NCBI GenBank assembly: GCA_020073605.1
Contig: JAIQEW010000006.1
Location: 62,001-126,000 of the forward strand
Length of the DNA: 64,000 nt
Source: Terriglobia bacterium
Lineage (GTDB): Bacteria; Acidobacteriota; Terriglobia; Acidiferrales; UBA7541
Reading direction: 5' to 3'
A program made the translations under genes and the position numbers. Positions 43,671-54,209 of the stretch are shown here, in pieces. Position 1 is the stretch's first letter, and every line of letters starts with the position of its first letter. The notes under the pieces are model-generated. The model was not told the origin of the DNA. It searched no databases and saw only the letters and a list, made by a program, of their open reading frames with translations.

Positions 43671-44453
43671 CTACCGAAACAGATCTTTTTCCGCCGGACG
43701 AATAAGGTCGCGTCCGCTCCCGCTTCCTTCCGAGATCGTCACGCCATGGAGAACCGCTGCGGGCACGCGGTCGAGCTTGCCCATGACGAGTCCGCTGGCG
43801 GCAGCGAGCTCATCGGCCAGGGCGATCACAGTCGCCTGGAGCATCTTTCCATGCGGATCGCGCTGGCCTCGATAATCAACCAGCGGCGCCATTCCTGCGA
43901 CACCCAGCGCGACGTTGACCAGGCCTTCCCGCCACGGACGCCCAAATGTATCGGAAATGATGACGCCCACATGGACACCAAACGCTCGCGCGAGTTGCTC
44001 CTGAAGCATGCGCGCGGAGCGGTCCGGATTCTCCGGCAACAACAAGGCCGTTTCCGCGGGTGCGTTTGAGATGTCCACGCCGGCATTGGCACAGACGAAG
44101 CCGTGGCGAGTCTTGGCGATGATCACGCCGCGCTCCATCCGCACGATGCTGGCCGCTTCCCTCAACACCAACTCGATTACCCGCGGGTCCTTATGGTATT
44201 CAGCGGCCCAGCGTTCGGCTCGCTCGGAAGGTTCAATCGAGTCGAGGCGGACGATTCTTCCTTCCGCCTTGGACACGATTTTCTGTGCCACCACGAAGAC
44301 ATCTCCTTGCCTGAGGACGAGGCTTTGCCGTTTGGCCGCTTCAACAAGGAGCCGTGCGAGATCGTCGCCGGGCGCAACTTCCGGCAGCCCCATCAACGGA
44401 ATAATTTGCACTGGCAAGGGAGATGGTTTGGCGTGTGCTTCAGTTTCTGACAC
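43671..44453 (-). CDS. cofE: Coenzyme F420-0:L-glutamate ligase
   Basis: Predicted 260 aa; adds gamma-linked glutamates to F420-0 with GTP. VQIIPLMGLPEVAPGDDLARLLVEAAK and RQGDVFVVAQKIVSKAEGRIVRL are the CofE opening. GFVCANAGVDISNAP, LLPENPDRSARMLQEQL, VIISDTFGRPWREGLVNVALGVAGMAPLVDYRGQRD and GHG-type C-terminus complete it. It is the stand-alone CofE domain without the FbiB nitroreductase extension. Placed on the far side of the catabolic block from cofGHDC, and divergent from the F420 reductase gene with a 119-base gap. Confidence 0.93.
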   Translation of the reverse strand: MSETEAHAKPSPLPVQIIPLMGLPEVAPGDDLARLLVEAAKRQSLVLRQGDVFVVAQKIVSKAEGRIVRLDSIEPSERAERWAAEYHKDPRVIELVLREAASIVRMERGVIIAKTRHGFVCANAGVDISNAPAETALLLPENPDRSARMLQEQLARAFGVHVGVIISDTFGRPWREGLVNVALGVAGMAPLVDYRGQRDPHGKMLQATVIALADELAAASGLVMGKLDRVPAAVLHGVTISEGSGSGRDLIRPAEKDLFR

Positions 44454-44572
44454 GTTTACTCAATTCGACATCGCACAGACTAGCACCCGGAACACAGCGG
44501 GCCAAGCGGGTTCCGTGCGACATTTTGTGAACTCACATTCTCAGGTGCTTTGAGAAATTAGGCGGAGGAAAT

Positions 44573-45277
44573 ATGGGCGAGAAGAAGATTGCCATTATTG
44601 GTGGAACCGGCGACTTGGGATTTGGCCTGGCTTTGCGATGGGCGCGGGCAGGAGTGCAGGTCATCATTGGCTCCCGCGATGAAAGCAAGGCCAAGGATGC
44701 GGCGACGCGCGTACGGGAAACGCTGAAAGGACACGCGCCGGCTGAGTCGGAGGAATTTTCAATCAGTGGGCTTGAGAACGCACAGGCCGCCGCGCAGGCT
44801 TCAGTAGTGGTGTTGGCCGTCCCTATTTCGGCCCAGGTCGCCGTCTTGAAAAGCATTCGAGGTTCCCTGGAAGGGGCCATTTTGGTGGACACAACGGTTC
44901 CCCTGGCCGCAGCCTTGGGCGGCAAGCCGACACGGATGCTGGGGGTATGGCAAGGATCCGCCGCTGCGCAGGCTCGCGAGTTTGTGCCAGCCGCGACGCC
45001 TGTGTTGGCCGCTTTCCACAACGTATCGGCTGAAGCTTTGCAAGACCTGTCGGTAACGCCTGAATGCGACATCCTCGTATGCGGAGACGATGAGGCGGCC
45101 AAACAAATCCTCTTCCCGCTGGTGAAGTTGATCCCCGGCTTGCGCCCGATCGATGCGGGCCCGCTGGAAATGTCCCGCATCGTCGAGACTATTACAGCCG
45201 TTCTGATCTCAGTGAACCGCCGCTACCGCGTGCACCACGCCGGTATTCGCATTACGGGCTTGGATCTCAAGCCATAG
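44573..45277 (+). CDS. npdG: NADPH-dependent F420 reductase (Fno/NpdG)
   Basis: Predicted 234 aa. Transfers hydride between NADPH and F420. KKIAIIGGTGDLGFGLALRWARAGVQVIIGSRDESKAKDAA is the NADP-binding opening, with Ser-Arg of GSRDE as the 2'-phosphate pocket. VVVLAVPISAQVAVL, TTVPLAAALGG and FVPAATPVLAAFHNVSAEAL are Fno family blocks. It supplies reduced F420 for enzymes such as the LLM oxidoreductase in the neighbouring block. Good GGAGG ribosome site before ATG. Confidence 0.92.
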   Translation: MGEKKIAIIGGTGDLGFGLALRWARAGVQVIIGSRDESKAKDAATRVRETLKGHAPAESEEFSISGLENAQAAAQASVVVLAVPISAQVAVLKSIRGSLEGAILVDTTVPLAAALGGKPTRMLGVWQGSAAAQAREFVPAATPVLAAFHNVSAEALQDLSVTPECDILVCGDDEAAKQILFPLVKLIPGLRPIDAGPLEMSRIVETITAVLISVNRRYRVHHAGIRITGLDLKP

Positions 45278-45290
45278 TGTGCGGGCAAAA

Positions 45291-45319
45291 TTGACAGGGC
45301 CGCGTCGGTCGGATACTCT
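45291..45319 (+). promoter_or_regulatory. Sigma-70-type promoter of rpsT
   Basis: TTGACA (45291-45296) and TACTCT (45314-45319) are separated by exactly 17 bases. They lie just after the F420 reductase gene and about 35 bases before the rpsT start. Confidence 0.75.
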
Positions 45320-45353
45320 GGACAATCCGAAATCAAACGCGAAGGAGCAATGA

Positions 45354-45653
45354 ATGGCTCAGGGTACCCCTGTAAAGCACAAGAAGAAGACGAAATCGGT
45401 GTTGAAGAACATCCGCCAGGCCGAGCGGCGCGCTGCGATCAATCGCATGAACCGCACGCGGGTTCGCACGGCGATTCGCCGGATGCGCACGGCCCTTGCT
45501 TCGGCGGATGCCGCCGGAGCCGAAAAACTCGCCTCGGCGACGTATTCCGAACTCGATAAGGCGATCCGCAAACGGACGCTCTCCGAAAACACCGCCAATC
45601 GTTACAAGTCCCGTTTGGCGCTCGCCCTGAACGCGCTCAAAACGAAGAAATAG
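45354..45653 (+). CDS. rpsT: 30S ribosomal protein S20
   Basis: Predicted 99 aa, very basic. VKHKKKTKSVLKNIRQAERRAAINRMNRTRVRTAIRRMRTAL and the C-terminal ENTANRYKSRLALALNALK are typical S20. AAGGAG lies upstream. An out-of-frame ATG sits four bases before the real one. Flanked by a good promoter and a good intrinsic terminator, so it is a monocistronic unit. Confidence 0.95.
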   Translation: MAQGTPVKHKKKTKSVLKNIRQAERRAAINRMNRTRVRTAIRRMRTALASADAAGAEKLASATYSELDKAIRKRTLSENTANRYKSRLALALNALKTKK

Positions 45654-45680
45654 GCTTCCGAGTCGCAAGGTTTTTTCAAG

Positions 45681-45710
45681 AGGCGCTCTTGAGTTCCGGA
45701 GCGCCTTTTT
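45681..45710 (+). terminator. Rho-independent terminator of rpsT
   Basis: AGGCGCTC and GAGCGCCT form a perfect 8-bp stem with a 10-base loop, followed directly by a run of Ts. Lies between rpsT and the convergent holA stop. Confidence 0.85.
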
Positions 45711-45741
45711 CATTTGGCGATCCTGAGGGATGCGGTGCGGA

Positions 45742-46773
45742 TCAAGCAGCGGAAGACGTCAGCCGGGCGATCAGGAATTCCATCATGGCCCGCGGATTGG
45801 GATTCGCGGATTTCAACTGGCTGTCGGCGTCGGCGAGCGCCGTGAGGCCCGCGAGCAAATCCTTCTTCGGAATTCGGTGCGCCTGCCGGACCGCTGCCTC
45901 CGCCGCCTCAGGACGCATGCCAAGTTGCCGGGCTGCTTGAAAGCCACTAGTATGCGCGGGCAGGTCGCGCGCTTCGATCAGCTTCCGATACATCCATGCC
46001 AGCGCCCCGACGATGCCGGCGGGCTGCTCGCCTTCCCGCAAGAGATTATCCAAGAATGCGAGCGCGGCGTCCCGCTTGCGGTTCGCCAGCATGTCCGCAA
46101 GTTGCCAGACGGTATTCTTGCGCGCGGCCACCACCAAAGTCTCGACATCGCCCGTCGTGATCCTGCCGCGCCCCTGCGCGCCCCGGACGTACGTCGCCAG
46201 CTTTTCGAGCTCGATGCGGATGCGCGCGGGCGCGCCGTTCAAGATGTCCGCCAGCAGCGCCGCTGCGTCGCGATCGATTTCCGCACCGAGATCCTTTGCC
46301 ATTTGCGCGGCGAGCGACGCAGCCGATTCGTTGCCGATGCTCAGCTCGACCACGAGCGCCTTTTCGTTCAAGAGCTTCGCGAACCTCTGGCGTCCGTCGA
46401 GTGCCGCGGCTTCGAGCAGCAGGACGGTAAATGGCGCGGGCGAATCGAGGTACTTGCCGAGCGCCTCGACGATCTCTTCACGCGACTTGTCGCCGAGTCG
46501 TTCGACCGATTCGGCGCCTTCCACCACGATCACCTGGCGAGGCGCCATCATCGGCAGCGTTTGCGCGCGCCCGAGGATTTCATCCCAGCCAGTGTCGCGC
46601 GCGGAAAGCCGCGCCACGGCCCAGTCCCGCGCCCCCTCCGGGACGCAGGTTTCGATGATTTTGTTGCGGCACATTTCGCGCAGATAGGAGTCGGTGCCCT
46701 GTAGCACGATTGCGGCCACCGGTTTGCCCTGCGCGAGGCGTTCGAGAAGCTTGTCCGGAGAGAGTCCGGCCAT
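45742..46773 (-). CDS. holA: DNA polymerase III subunit delta
   Basis: Predicted 343 aa clamp-loader subunit. VAAIVLQGTDSYLREMCRNKIIETCVPEG is the delta N-terminal nucleotide-fold start. RQVIVVEGAESV, FTVLLLEAAALDGRQRFAKLL and the C-terminal AALAFLDNLLREGEQPAGIVGALAWMYRKLIEA match HolA. Its start shares one base with the lptE stop (TGATG). The order lptE-holA is also common in Proteobacteria. Confidence 0.9.
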   Translation of the reverse strand: MAGLSPDKLLERLAQGKPVAAIVLQGTDSYLREMCRNKIIETCVPEGARDWAVARLSARDTGWDEILGRAQTLPMMAPRQVIVVEGAESVERLGDKSREEIVEALGKYLDSPAPFTVLLLEAAALDGRQRFAKLLNEKALVVELSIGNESAASLAAQMAKDLGAEIDRDAAALLADILNGAPARIRIELEKLATYVRGAQGRGRITTGDVETLVVAARKNTVWQLADMLANRKRDAALAFLDNLLREGEQPAGIVGALAWMYRKLIEARDLPAHTSGFQAARQLGMRPEAAEAAVRQAHRIPKKDLLAGLTALADADSQLKSANPNPRAMMEFLIARLTSSAA

Positions 46774-47330
46774 CAGAAATTCTCCAGAACGTCCGAGACG
46801 AGGTGCGACGCCAGATCGCGGGACATCCGTTCGAGCGCCGGGTCCTGCTCCTCGAAGAAGCTGTTTACGTCCGACGAAATCTGATACTCGTCGCGGAAGA
46901 CCATGTCGTTGTTCTGATAGACCGGTTTCTGCGTTTTGTTGTCGATCAATTGCACCTTGGTGTGCACGGTGACAAGCATCGTGGTCACCTGCCCGGTGTT
47001 CGCCTGAAACAGCACGGGGTTGGTTTCAATCGAGAGCACTTCGCCCTTCAGAACGCCGTCGGCTGACTGCTGGTCCTGCACGATTCGGTATTTCGTGCGC
47101 GTGACGAACTCGCGGATCACGGCCTGGGTGAATCGCTGCTCGATGCGATAGCGCGTCGTGTCGTTTGTAAATGCGGGAACGGCGATGGCCTTCCATTCGG
47201 ACGGCAGCTTTGCGGCGTGGCCCGCGACGTGATATCCGCAGCCGCCGGCCGCGAGCGCCGCAATCAGGCAGGAAAGCCACAGCGCGCGGCGAATCCCGCG
47301 GCGCCCGGCCTCACTCGTTCGATTTTGCAA
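46773..47330 (-). CDS. lptE: LPS-assembly lipoprotein LptE-like
   Basis: Predicted 185 aa lipoprotein. The signal sequence ALWLSCLIAALAAGGC ends in a lipobox with Cys31, followed by GYHVAGHAAKLPSEWKAIAVPAFTNDTTRYRIEQRFTQAVIREF, the LptE fold. LIDNKTQKPVYQNNDMVFRDEY completes it. LptE plugs the LptD barrel that exports lipopolysaccharide. No ATG fits. I propose TTG 47330 because GGAGG sits six bases upstream inside the end of the Asd-like gene; further upstream frame lies entirely within that gene. Confidence 0.8.
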   Translation of the reverse strand: MQNRTSEAGRRGIRRALWLSCLIAALAAGGCGYHVAGHAAKLPSEWKAIAVPAFTNDTTRYRIEQRFTQAVIREFVTRTKYRIVQDQQSADGVLKGEVLSIETNPVLFQANTGQVTTMLVTVHTKVQLIDNKTQKPVYQNNDMVFRDEYQISSDVNSFFEEQDPALERMSRDLASHLVSDVLENF

Positions 47331-48345
47331 CAAGCTCCTCCGCGATGCGCACCGCGTTGGTGGCGGCAAGGCGCAGATTGTCGGCGGCGCCCCAGAGCCA
47401 GACGCCTCCCGCGACATTCGGATCGGGCTCGATCCGCGCGAGATGAATCTCGCTCTCGCCCGCCACGCTGATGTTGGTCGGCGCCGCATCGTCCGGCCCG
47501 GCAACCTTCACGCCGAGATTCGCGAAGCCTGCGCCAAGTTGCTCGGGTGACGCCGCCGATGCCAGCTCCGCGTACGCCGCGAAAGCATACCCGTAAAATA
47601 CCGGGGCTTGCACCAATTGAATTGCAGGCACGGGAGCGCCGCCGGCGAGATATCCTGCCAGGTAGCGTGCCACGTCTATGCGCACTTCTGCCAGGCTGGG
47701 CTTTGCGTTCGCGCCGTACCCGGCGAGTAGATTGAACGCCACCTGCGCGTCGAAAACCGGCTGAGCAATCTTTTGAAACGATAGCAGGCTGGCCGTCTGG
47801 CTCTCGAGTTCTTCGACGCCTTCCTGGCCGCGTTCGGAGACCGGGGGAAACAGCAGGACGGAAATTCGCTGTGTCTGAAGTTTGTTCAGTCCGGCCGATA
47901 GAGTGCACGCGATGATCACCGGTGCGAACGGTGATGAATACGCTGCCCTCGCAGGCGAGCCATCGCCTCCGGCAGCGGGCTGCGGCGGCAGCACGGAAGC
48001 GAGCGAAGGAATCCAGGCGGTTGCGGTCGCAGCGAGGGCGCCCGTCAAATCGATTACCGTCGCGCCGGAGCTTTGCGCCGCGCGCCAGTTTCGCTCGGCG
48101 TCCGGAGCCGTCCCGGCGAAGAACGCGAAGCGCGCTCCCTCGAAGCTGTCCTCATCGAGTGCGCGGATGAATGTGGGTTCTCCGGCGGCTTCGGTCAGCG
48201 TGCCCGCCCTCACGCTTTCATCGAGCAGCGCGATGTCGCTCGCGGGAAAATGGCGGTCTTCGAGAACCTGCTTCAGCTCTTTGCCGAGAAGGGAAGATGC
48301 GCCGACGATGGCGACGCGATGGAGTTTACCGGGCCCGGAGGGCAT
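47311..48345 (-). CDS. Aspartate-semialdehyde-dehydrogenase-like protein (USG-1 type), active site altered
   Basis: Predicted 344 aa. HRVAIVGASSLLGKELKQVLEDRHFPASDIALLD is the Asd NADP-binding start. The region that should carry catalytic Cys (N-x-x-C-S/T) reads VIIACTLSAGLNKLQ, and the later Gln/His-bearing strand reads LLFPPVSERGQEGVEEL. Catalysis is therefore doubtful, as in the USG-1 proteins that resemble Asd. C-terminal APVFYGYAFAAYAEL and NAVRIAEEL keep the fold. It overlaps lptE by 20 bases and starts 3 bases after pssA. Confidence 0.75.
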   Translation of the reverse strand: MPSGPGKLHRVAIVGASSLLGKELKQVLEDRHFPASDIALLDESVRAGTLTEAAGEPTFIRALDEDSFEGARFAFFAGTAPDAERNWRAAQSSGATVIDLTGALAATATAWIPSLASVLPPQPAAGGDGSPARAAYSSPFAPVIIACTLSAGLNKLQTQRISVLLFPPVSERGQEGVEELESQTASLLSFQKIAQPVFDAQVAFNLLAGYGANAKPSLAEVRIDVARYLAGYLAGGAPVPAIQLVQAPVFYGYAFAAYAELASAASPEQLGAGFANLGVKVAGPDDAAPTNISVAGESEIHLARIEPDPNVAGGVWLWGAADNLRLAATNAVRIAEELVAKSNE

Positions 48346-48348
48346 GGC

Positions 48349-49176
48349 TCAGGCGTGGCGCGAAGCGAGGCGATGGCGGGCCAAACGAACCACTTGTAGC
48401 ACGATTCCGTGGACGAAATACGCGCTCGCTATGATCATCAAAGTGGGTCCTGAAAAGAACCAGATCGCGCCGCCCAGCAGTGCGAGCAGCACCACAAAGA
48501 GCGAGGGCCACCGCCGCGTCCACTGAATATCTTTGAAGCTATAGTGGCGGAACGTGCTCGACATCAGCGCGCCAAGCGCGATCAGCAGCACGAGCCATAG
48601 CACCGATAGCCTCGCGTCGGAGATCGGGGTCCGGAAAAAGTGTACCGTCGCCGCGATCATGCCCGCCGCCGCCGGACAGGGCATTCCGGCGAAAAAGCGA
48701 CTGCCGCCCTGTGCCATCCCTTGGATGTTGAACCGCGCGAGCCGCCAGGCGGTGCAGCCCAGATAGAAGAAACCGATTAGCCAGCCGAGCTGCACCAGGT
48801 GCAGCCCTTCCGGCGCGCTGGCAGCTGCGAATGTATGGATGCCCCATGCGTAGGCGAGAAACGCCGGCGCCATGCCGAAGCTCACTACGTCAGCCAGGGA
48901 ATCGAACTGTTTTCCGAACTCGCTGTTCGTGCCCATGGCGCGCGCCACGCGCCCATCAAGCGAGTCGAAGATAATCGCAATCCCGATCGCTCGAGCAGCG
49001 TTGTCGAGGTCGGTGACCGAACCTTCCAGCGTCGCGAGAATCGCGTAGTATCCGCAGAGAAGATTTGCCACGGTGAAGACGCTGGGAAGGATGTAAACGC
49101 CGCGGCGGAGCCGGTGGCTGCGGAAGGGGCGCCGAGGATCTTCTTGGCCGATCGGATCTAGGTGGTTGAATTCCAT
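48349..49176 (-). CDS. pssA: CDP-diacylglycerol-serine O-phosphatidyltransferase
   Basis: Predicted 275 aa membrane enzyme making phosphatidylserine. The CDP-alcohol phosphatidyltransferase motif DG-x2-AR-x8-G-x3-D-x3-D is present as SLDGRVARAMGTNSEFGKQFDSLAD. Several hydrophobic helices follow (IGFFYLGCTAWRLARFNI, LWLVLLIALGALM, LFVVLLALLGGAIWFF). Its start overlaps the end of psd by 19 bases, so the two phosphatidylethanolamine steps are co-translated. Confidence 0.92.
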   Translation of the reverse strand: MEFNHLDPIGQEDPRRPFRSHRLRRGVYILPSVFTVANLLCGYYAILATLEGSVTDLDNAARAIGIAIIFDSLDGRVARAMGTNSEFGKQFDSLADVVSFGMAPAFLAYAWGIHTFAAASAPEGLHLVQLGWLIGFFYLGCTAWRLARFNIQGMAQGGSRFFAGMPCPAAAGMIAATVHFFRTPISDARLSVLWLVLLIALGALMSSTFRHYSFKDIQWTRRWPSLFVVLLALLGGAIWFFSGPTLMIIASAYFVHGIVLQVVRLARHRLASRHA

Positions 49177-49778
49177 TTCGCCAGGATGCTTTCCCCGCCC
49201 TTTACGTTTTGCCCGCGCCGGACAACAACCTCGGATTCCATCGGGAGCCAGATGTCCACGCGCGAGCCGAAACGGATCATCCCCACGCGTTCGCCGCGCG
49301 CGACGGTATCGCCCTTACTTTTCCAGCATAGCACGCGCCGCGCAATCGCTCCGGCGATTTGTTTGAATACCAACGAGCCCTGTGGCGTATGCATATAGAT
49401 CACGTTTTGTTCGTTTTCGCGCGAAGCAGCCGCGCGATACGCGCCATAAAACCGCCCCGGACGATAGACCACATCGGTAATCTGCCCCGCTACCGGCGCG
49501 CGCTGCACGTGTACGTTCCAGATCGATAGAAAGATGCTGACGCGGTGTCCCATCGTCCCGTCGAATGTCTCGTCCACGATTTCGACCACTCGGCCGTCGG
49601 CCGGCGATACGACTAAACCGGGATCGGACGGAATGGTGCGTTCCGGATCGCGAAAAAAGTAGAAGACAAAGAGGCCCAGCAGGATCAGCATCGCCGCGGG
49701 CCACTTCCAGCCCGCGATCAGGCAGGCGGCCCCGGCGCCGAGCGGTGGAATCGCAAACTTGTACGCTTCCTTAACCAT
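49158..49778 (-). CDS. psd: Phosphatidylserine decarboxylase (short, PSD-A type)
   Basis: Predicted 206 aa proenzyme. FYFFRDPERTIPSDPGLVVSPADGRVVEIVDETFDG is the family opening. FLSIWNVHVQRAPVAG, NEQNVIYMHTPQGSLVFKQIAGAIARRVLCW and the self-cleavage motif in MIRFGSRVDIWLP (Gly-Ser, the serine becoming pyruvoyl) are present. Two N-terminal hydrophobic stretches anchor it. Makes phosphatidylethanolamine from the PssA product. Confidence 0.92.
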   Translation of the reverse strand: MVKEAYKFAIPPLGAGAACLIAGWKWPAAMLILLGLFVFYFFRDPERTIPSDPGLVVSPADGRVVEIVDETFDGTMGHRVSIFLSIWNVHVQRAPVAGQITDVVYRPGRFYGAYRAAASRENEQNVIYMHTPQGSLVFKQIAGAIARRVLCWKSKGDTVARGERVGMIRFGSRVDIWLPMESEVVVRRGQNVKGGESILAKWNSTT

Positions 49779-49913
49779 GAGGGTGAAAAAGTTCCTGCCT
49801 CGTCCGGTTCCGTTTCGCAGATTGTCTATACTAGCGCACGAACGGCCCGCGGATGCCGCGGTCCGTTCGAATACAGGTGTATTGTACGACAGAAGTGAGA
49901 GGACCTGCCGGCC

Positions 49914-50141
49914 CTAGTGACTCACCATCTGCTGGTGGCGCGCGAGAATCAGCTCCATGCGGTCTTTCAAACGCAGCTTCAACTTCTTCAGCGCTGCTTC
50001 CTGGATCAGATCCTCCGAACTCACGTAGGAAGACTTGAGGATCTGCTCTAGCTGGGATTCACAGCGGGAGTGTTCTTCGGCGAGACTGCGGAACTCTGGA
50101 TCTCTTGCCAACAGGGACTGCCGGATTTCTTGGTGTGTCAT
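49914..50141 (-). CDS. YdcH/DUF465-family small coiled-coil protein
   Basis: Predicted 75 aa, all-helical and charged. FRSLAEEHSRCESQLEQILKSSYVSSEDLIQEAALKKLKLRLKDRMELIL matches the YdcH pattern, a helical hairpin with LKK-x-KLxLKD. Function of the family is unknown. GGAGG precedes the ATG in the upstream gap. Stands alone between psd and the lipoprotein gene. Confidence 0.8.
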   Translation of the reverse strand: MTHQEIRQSLLARDPEFRSLAEEHSRCESQLEQILKSSYVSSEDLIQEAALKKLKLRLKDRMELILARHQQMVSH

Positions 50142-50320
50142 CGGCGTGCGTTCCCTCCTGGTTGGTGCAATCGTTCACATGGCAGTAACAATTACCACAA
50201 ACCGGTGCCGGAGCCAAGAGGCTGTGTGGCCGCGAAGTAAAGTTCTCGACTGTCGATTGGTGTGCTGAAGTCGGGGAACTCTTCGGGCTGGTCAGCCGAG
50301 GGGCATCTCCGGGCCAAGTC

Positions 50321-50920
50321 TTAGAAGGAATTGATGAGTTCGTCCGACAGCAGGCGGGCCTTCTGCGCCAGATTCTGCGCGCGCGCCCAGTCGCCGCCCT
50401 TGCTCGCGTCGAGCGACTGCGAGAGAAAGCTTCGAATTTTCGCAACGAGGTCCTGCTGCGCGGCGCTCAACTGCTTGCCGCTCGTTTCCTGCAAGTGTTT
50501 CTCGGCAACTGACCTGTCTTCGCCGGTCTTACGTTCATAACTGGCTTGGTCCCCGGGCGAAAGTTGCGGAAAGATTTGCGGAGCCGGCGGGCGCGGCGTT
50601 TCCGAAGCGCTTTCCGCAGGGGCGGGTTCGGCGGCCGACCTGCGCGGCGCGGGAATCTTTGCCGGCGGAGCAACCGCAGGCGCTGGCGGTGTCGGTGCCG
50701 CGGCAACCGGGGCCGCGGGTGGCGGTGCAGCGGTTTCCGATGGCGGGGATGCATCCGTATCGGGTGCCGTCGTCATCGGCCGCGCTTCTGCCGTCACCGG
50801 TGCCGCATCCGCCGGGGCCGCGGCATGAACGGTCTTCCGCGCACATCCGGTTACGCTGAGCGAGAGCCCGCAGGTTAGGAAGAAGGCTGCAACTCTGGCG
50901 TTGATGGGGCGGCTGGGCAT
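50321..50920 (-). CDS. Proline/alanine-rich lipoprotein of unknown function
   Basis: Predicted 199 aa. A signal peptide (VAAFFLTCGLSLSVTGC) ends in a lipobox with Cys26. A long Pro/Ala-rich linker (about 30-115) follows. The C-terminal 75 residues are helical (LSAAQQDLVAKIRSFLSQSLDASKGGDWARAQNLAQKARLLSDEL), resembling a single TPR-like hairpin. It starts one base after the stop of the histidine-kinase gene, so it is the last member of that operon. An envelope-tethered accessory to the sensor is possible. Confidence 0.65.
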   Translation of the reverse strand: MPSRPINARVAAFFLTCGLSLSVTGCARKTVHAAAPADAAPVTAEARPMTTAPDTDASPPSETAAPPPAAPVAAAPTPPAPAVAPPAKIPAPRRSAAEPAPAESASETPRPPAPQIFPQLSPGDQASYERKTGEDRSVAEKHLQETSGKQLSAAQQDLVAKIRSFLSQSLDASKGGDWARAQNLAQKARLLSDELINSF

Positions 50921-52802
50921 CTACCCTTTCTCGGCCACGAATGGGCGGTTAATGTCGCGCGCCTTTCCTGCCTGTGCATCCGCAATACGCGCCAGCGGCA
51001 GCTCCACTCGGAAAGTTGTGCCGCGCCCGGCCTCTGACTCAAATTCTATCCGGCCATTGTGCAATTGCACAAATCGAAATGTGTTGGGCAGTCCGATGCC
51101 GCTCCCTCCCGGCCTCGTCGTGAAGAAGAGCTGGAAGATTTTCTTCTGATTTTCCGGCGGGATTCCTTTTCCGGTATCCTTCACCGCGATCACCGCAAAT
51201 TCGCCCGTGCGCCGCAGGCTGAGCGTGATGCTACCCCCGGGATCGGTGAAGTCGCACGCGTTCAGGAGCAGATTCAGGACCGCCTGATGAATGAGCTGGC
51301 GGTCCACCAGGACGGGCGGAACGTCTGAAGGCAAATCGGCGCGCAGAGCGAGACCGGCCTTGGTGATGGAGGGGCGCGCCGCGTCGAGCACCTCCTCGAG
51401 GAGCGTCCGTAGATCCGTTTCCTCCAGCTTGAGTTCCACCGGCTTGGTGAAATTGAGAAATGTTTTCACCGCGCGGTCGAGCCGATCGATTTCGCTGTCG
51501 AGCATCTTGACGGCCTGCTGCGGCTCGGGCTCGACAGGCATGTTGGCCTTGAGCACTTCGAGCCATAGCCGCATCGAATTGAGAGGGTTCTTCACTTCGT
51601 GCGCCACTCCGGCCGTCACGCGCCCCAGCGCCGCCAGGCGCTCGGACACCGCAAGCTGGCTGCCGATGCGCTCGAGCGATTCCACGTCGCGCAGCGTCAT
51701 GAGCGTGCCCATGCGCGTGCCGTGTTCGCGGATCGCATGCACGTTCACGCCGATTCGGCGGGGTCCCCCGCTGCCGTCGAGCGTCACTTCCTTGCCCTCC
51801 GCCGGTTCGATCTGATCCCCTTCCATGATCAGTACGTCGCGAAGCGGATGCCGCGCCGGGAAAATTTCCGTCACGCGCCGTCCTCGCAGCTCCTCCGATC
51901 GCCCGCCCAGGAATTTCTCCACCGAAGGGCTGACGAGAACCGCCCGGCCCTCACCGTTGAAAAGCAGCAGGCCATCTTCCAGTCCGCTCATCACCTGGTC
52001 GAGGTTTTCGCGCAGCGTGCTGAAAATCTCGCGCACATCGCGCAACTGCTTGCCGATGCCGACGATCTTCGTGCTCACCGCGCCGAGTTCGTCGCCGCGC
52101 TCGACCACCGGTTCGGCGTCGAACTGGCCCGCGGAGATGCGGTCGAGCTGGGCTGAGATGCGCCCGATGGGAGCGAGCGCGATGGTGCTCACCACGAAGG
52201 CCAGCAGCGTCGATAGCAGCACGGATCCCAGCGCCCAGTATCCCGCCGACATGAGTCCGGGCGAAATTTCATCGCGGATCAGCGCCGAGGAGAGTCCCAC
52301 GCGTATGTCGCCGAAGGGCGCCGTCCCGAGCTGGAAGGGCAGCGAGAACTCATACGTCTGCGGCGGGCCGTACAGCTCGCGCAACTGCTGGAAAAATCCG
52401 GCGCGCACCAGCGAGTCGATGGGCGGGCGCCTGGCCACCCTTTTTTCCCGCTGCGATGCGTCGCTCGACACGAGCACCGTGCCGCTCGCGTCGCTGATCG
52501 TAATCTCGTAAATGGTGGGCGAAATTCCGACGTCTGATTCGATCAATGAATTGAGCGTGCTGCTGTTGTCGAACGACCTGCGAATATACTCGCGCATGTC
52601 GTTCGCTTCGAACGAAGCGGGCGATTCTCCCCGCTCGGCGGCGTCCTTCAACGCGCTCCCGCACGCGTCGTACACCTGCCGCGCCACGAAGCCGGCGGTG
52701 TCGTTCGCCTGCCGCAGGGTCTGCCGCATCAGCCGCCCGAGATACAGGCCCGATACCAGCGTCACCACGGCGAGGACCAGCAGCGACGTCGCCAGCGTGA
52801 AT

Positions 52803-52825
<23 letters not shown>
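50921..52825 (-). CDS. Membrane sensor histidine kinase (NtrB/AtoS-like)
   Basis: Predicted 634 aa. Membrane helices at about 8-30 and 195-220 frame a periplasmic sensing domain. HAMP (about 215-270) and PAS (about 275-385) domains follow. The phosphoacceptor is H409 in AGVAHEVKNPLNSM. The ATPase domain has the N box (AVLNLLLNACDF), G1 (VKDTGKGIP), F box (IFQLFFTT) and G2 (GGSGIGLP). Its start overlaps the upstream NtrC-type regulator by 23 bases, making an evident cognate pair. The signal is unknown. Confidence 0.92.

Positions 52826-54209
<1,384 letters not shown>

Noticed and set aside
45350..45559. Plus-strand frame starting four bases before rpsT
   Set aside because: Out of frame with S20 and without homology; S20 is unmistakable.
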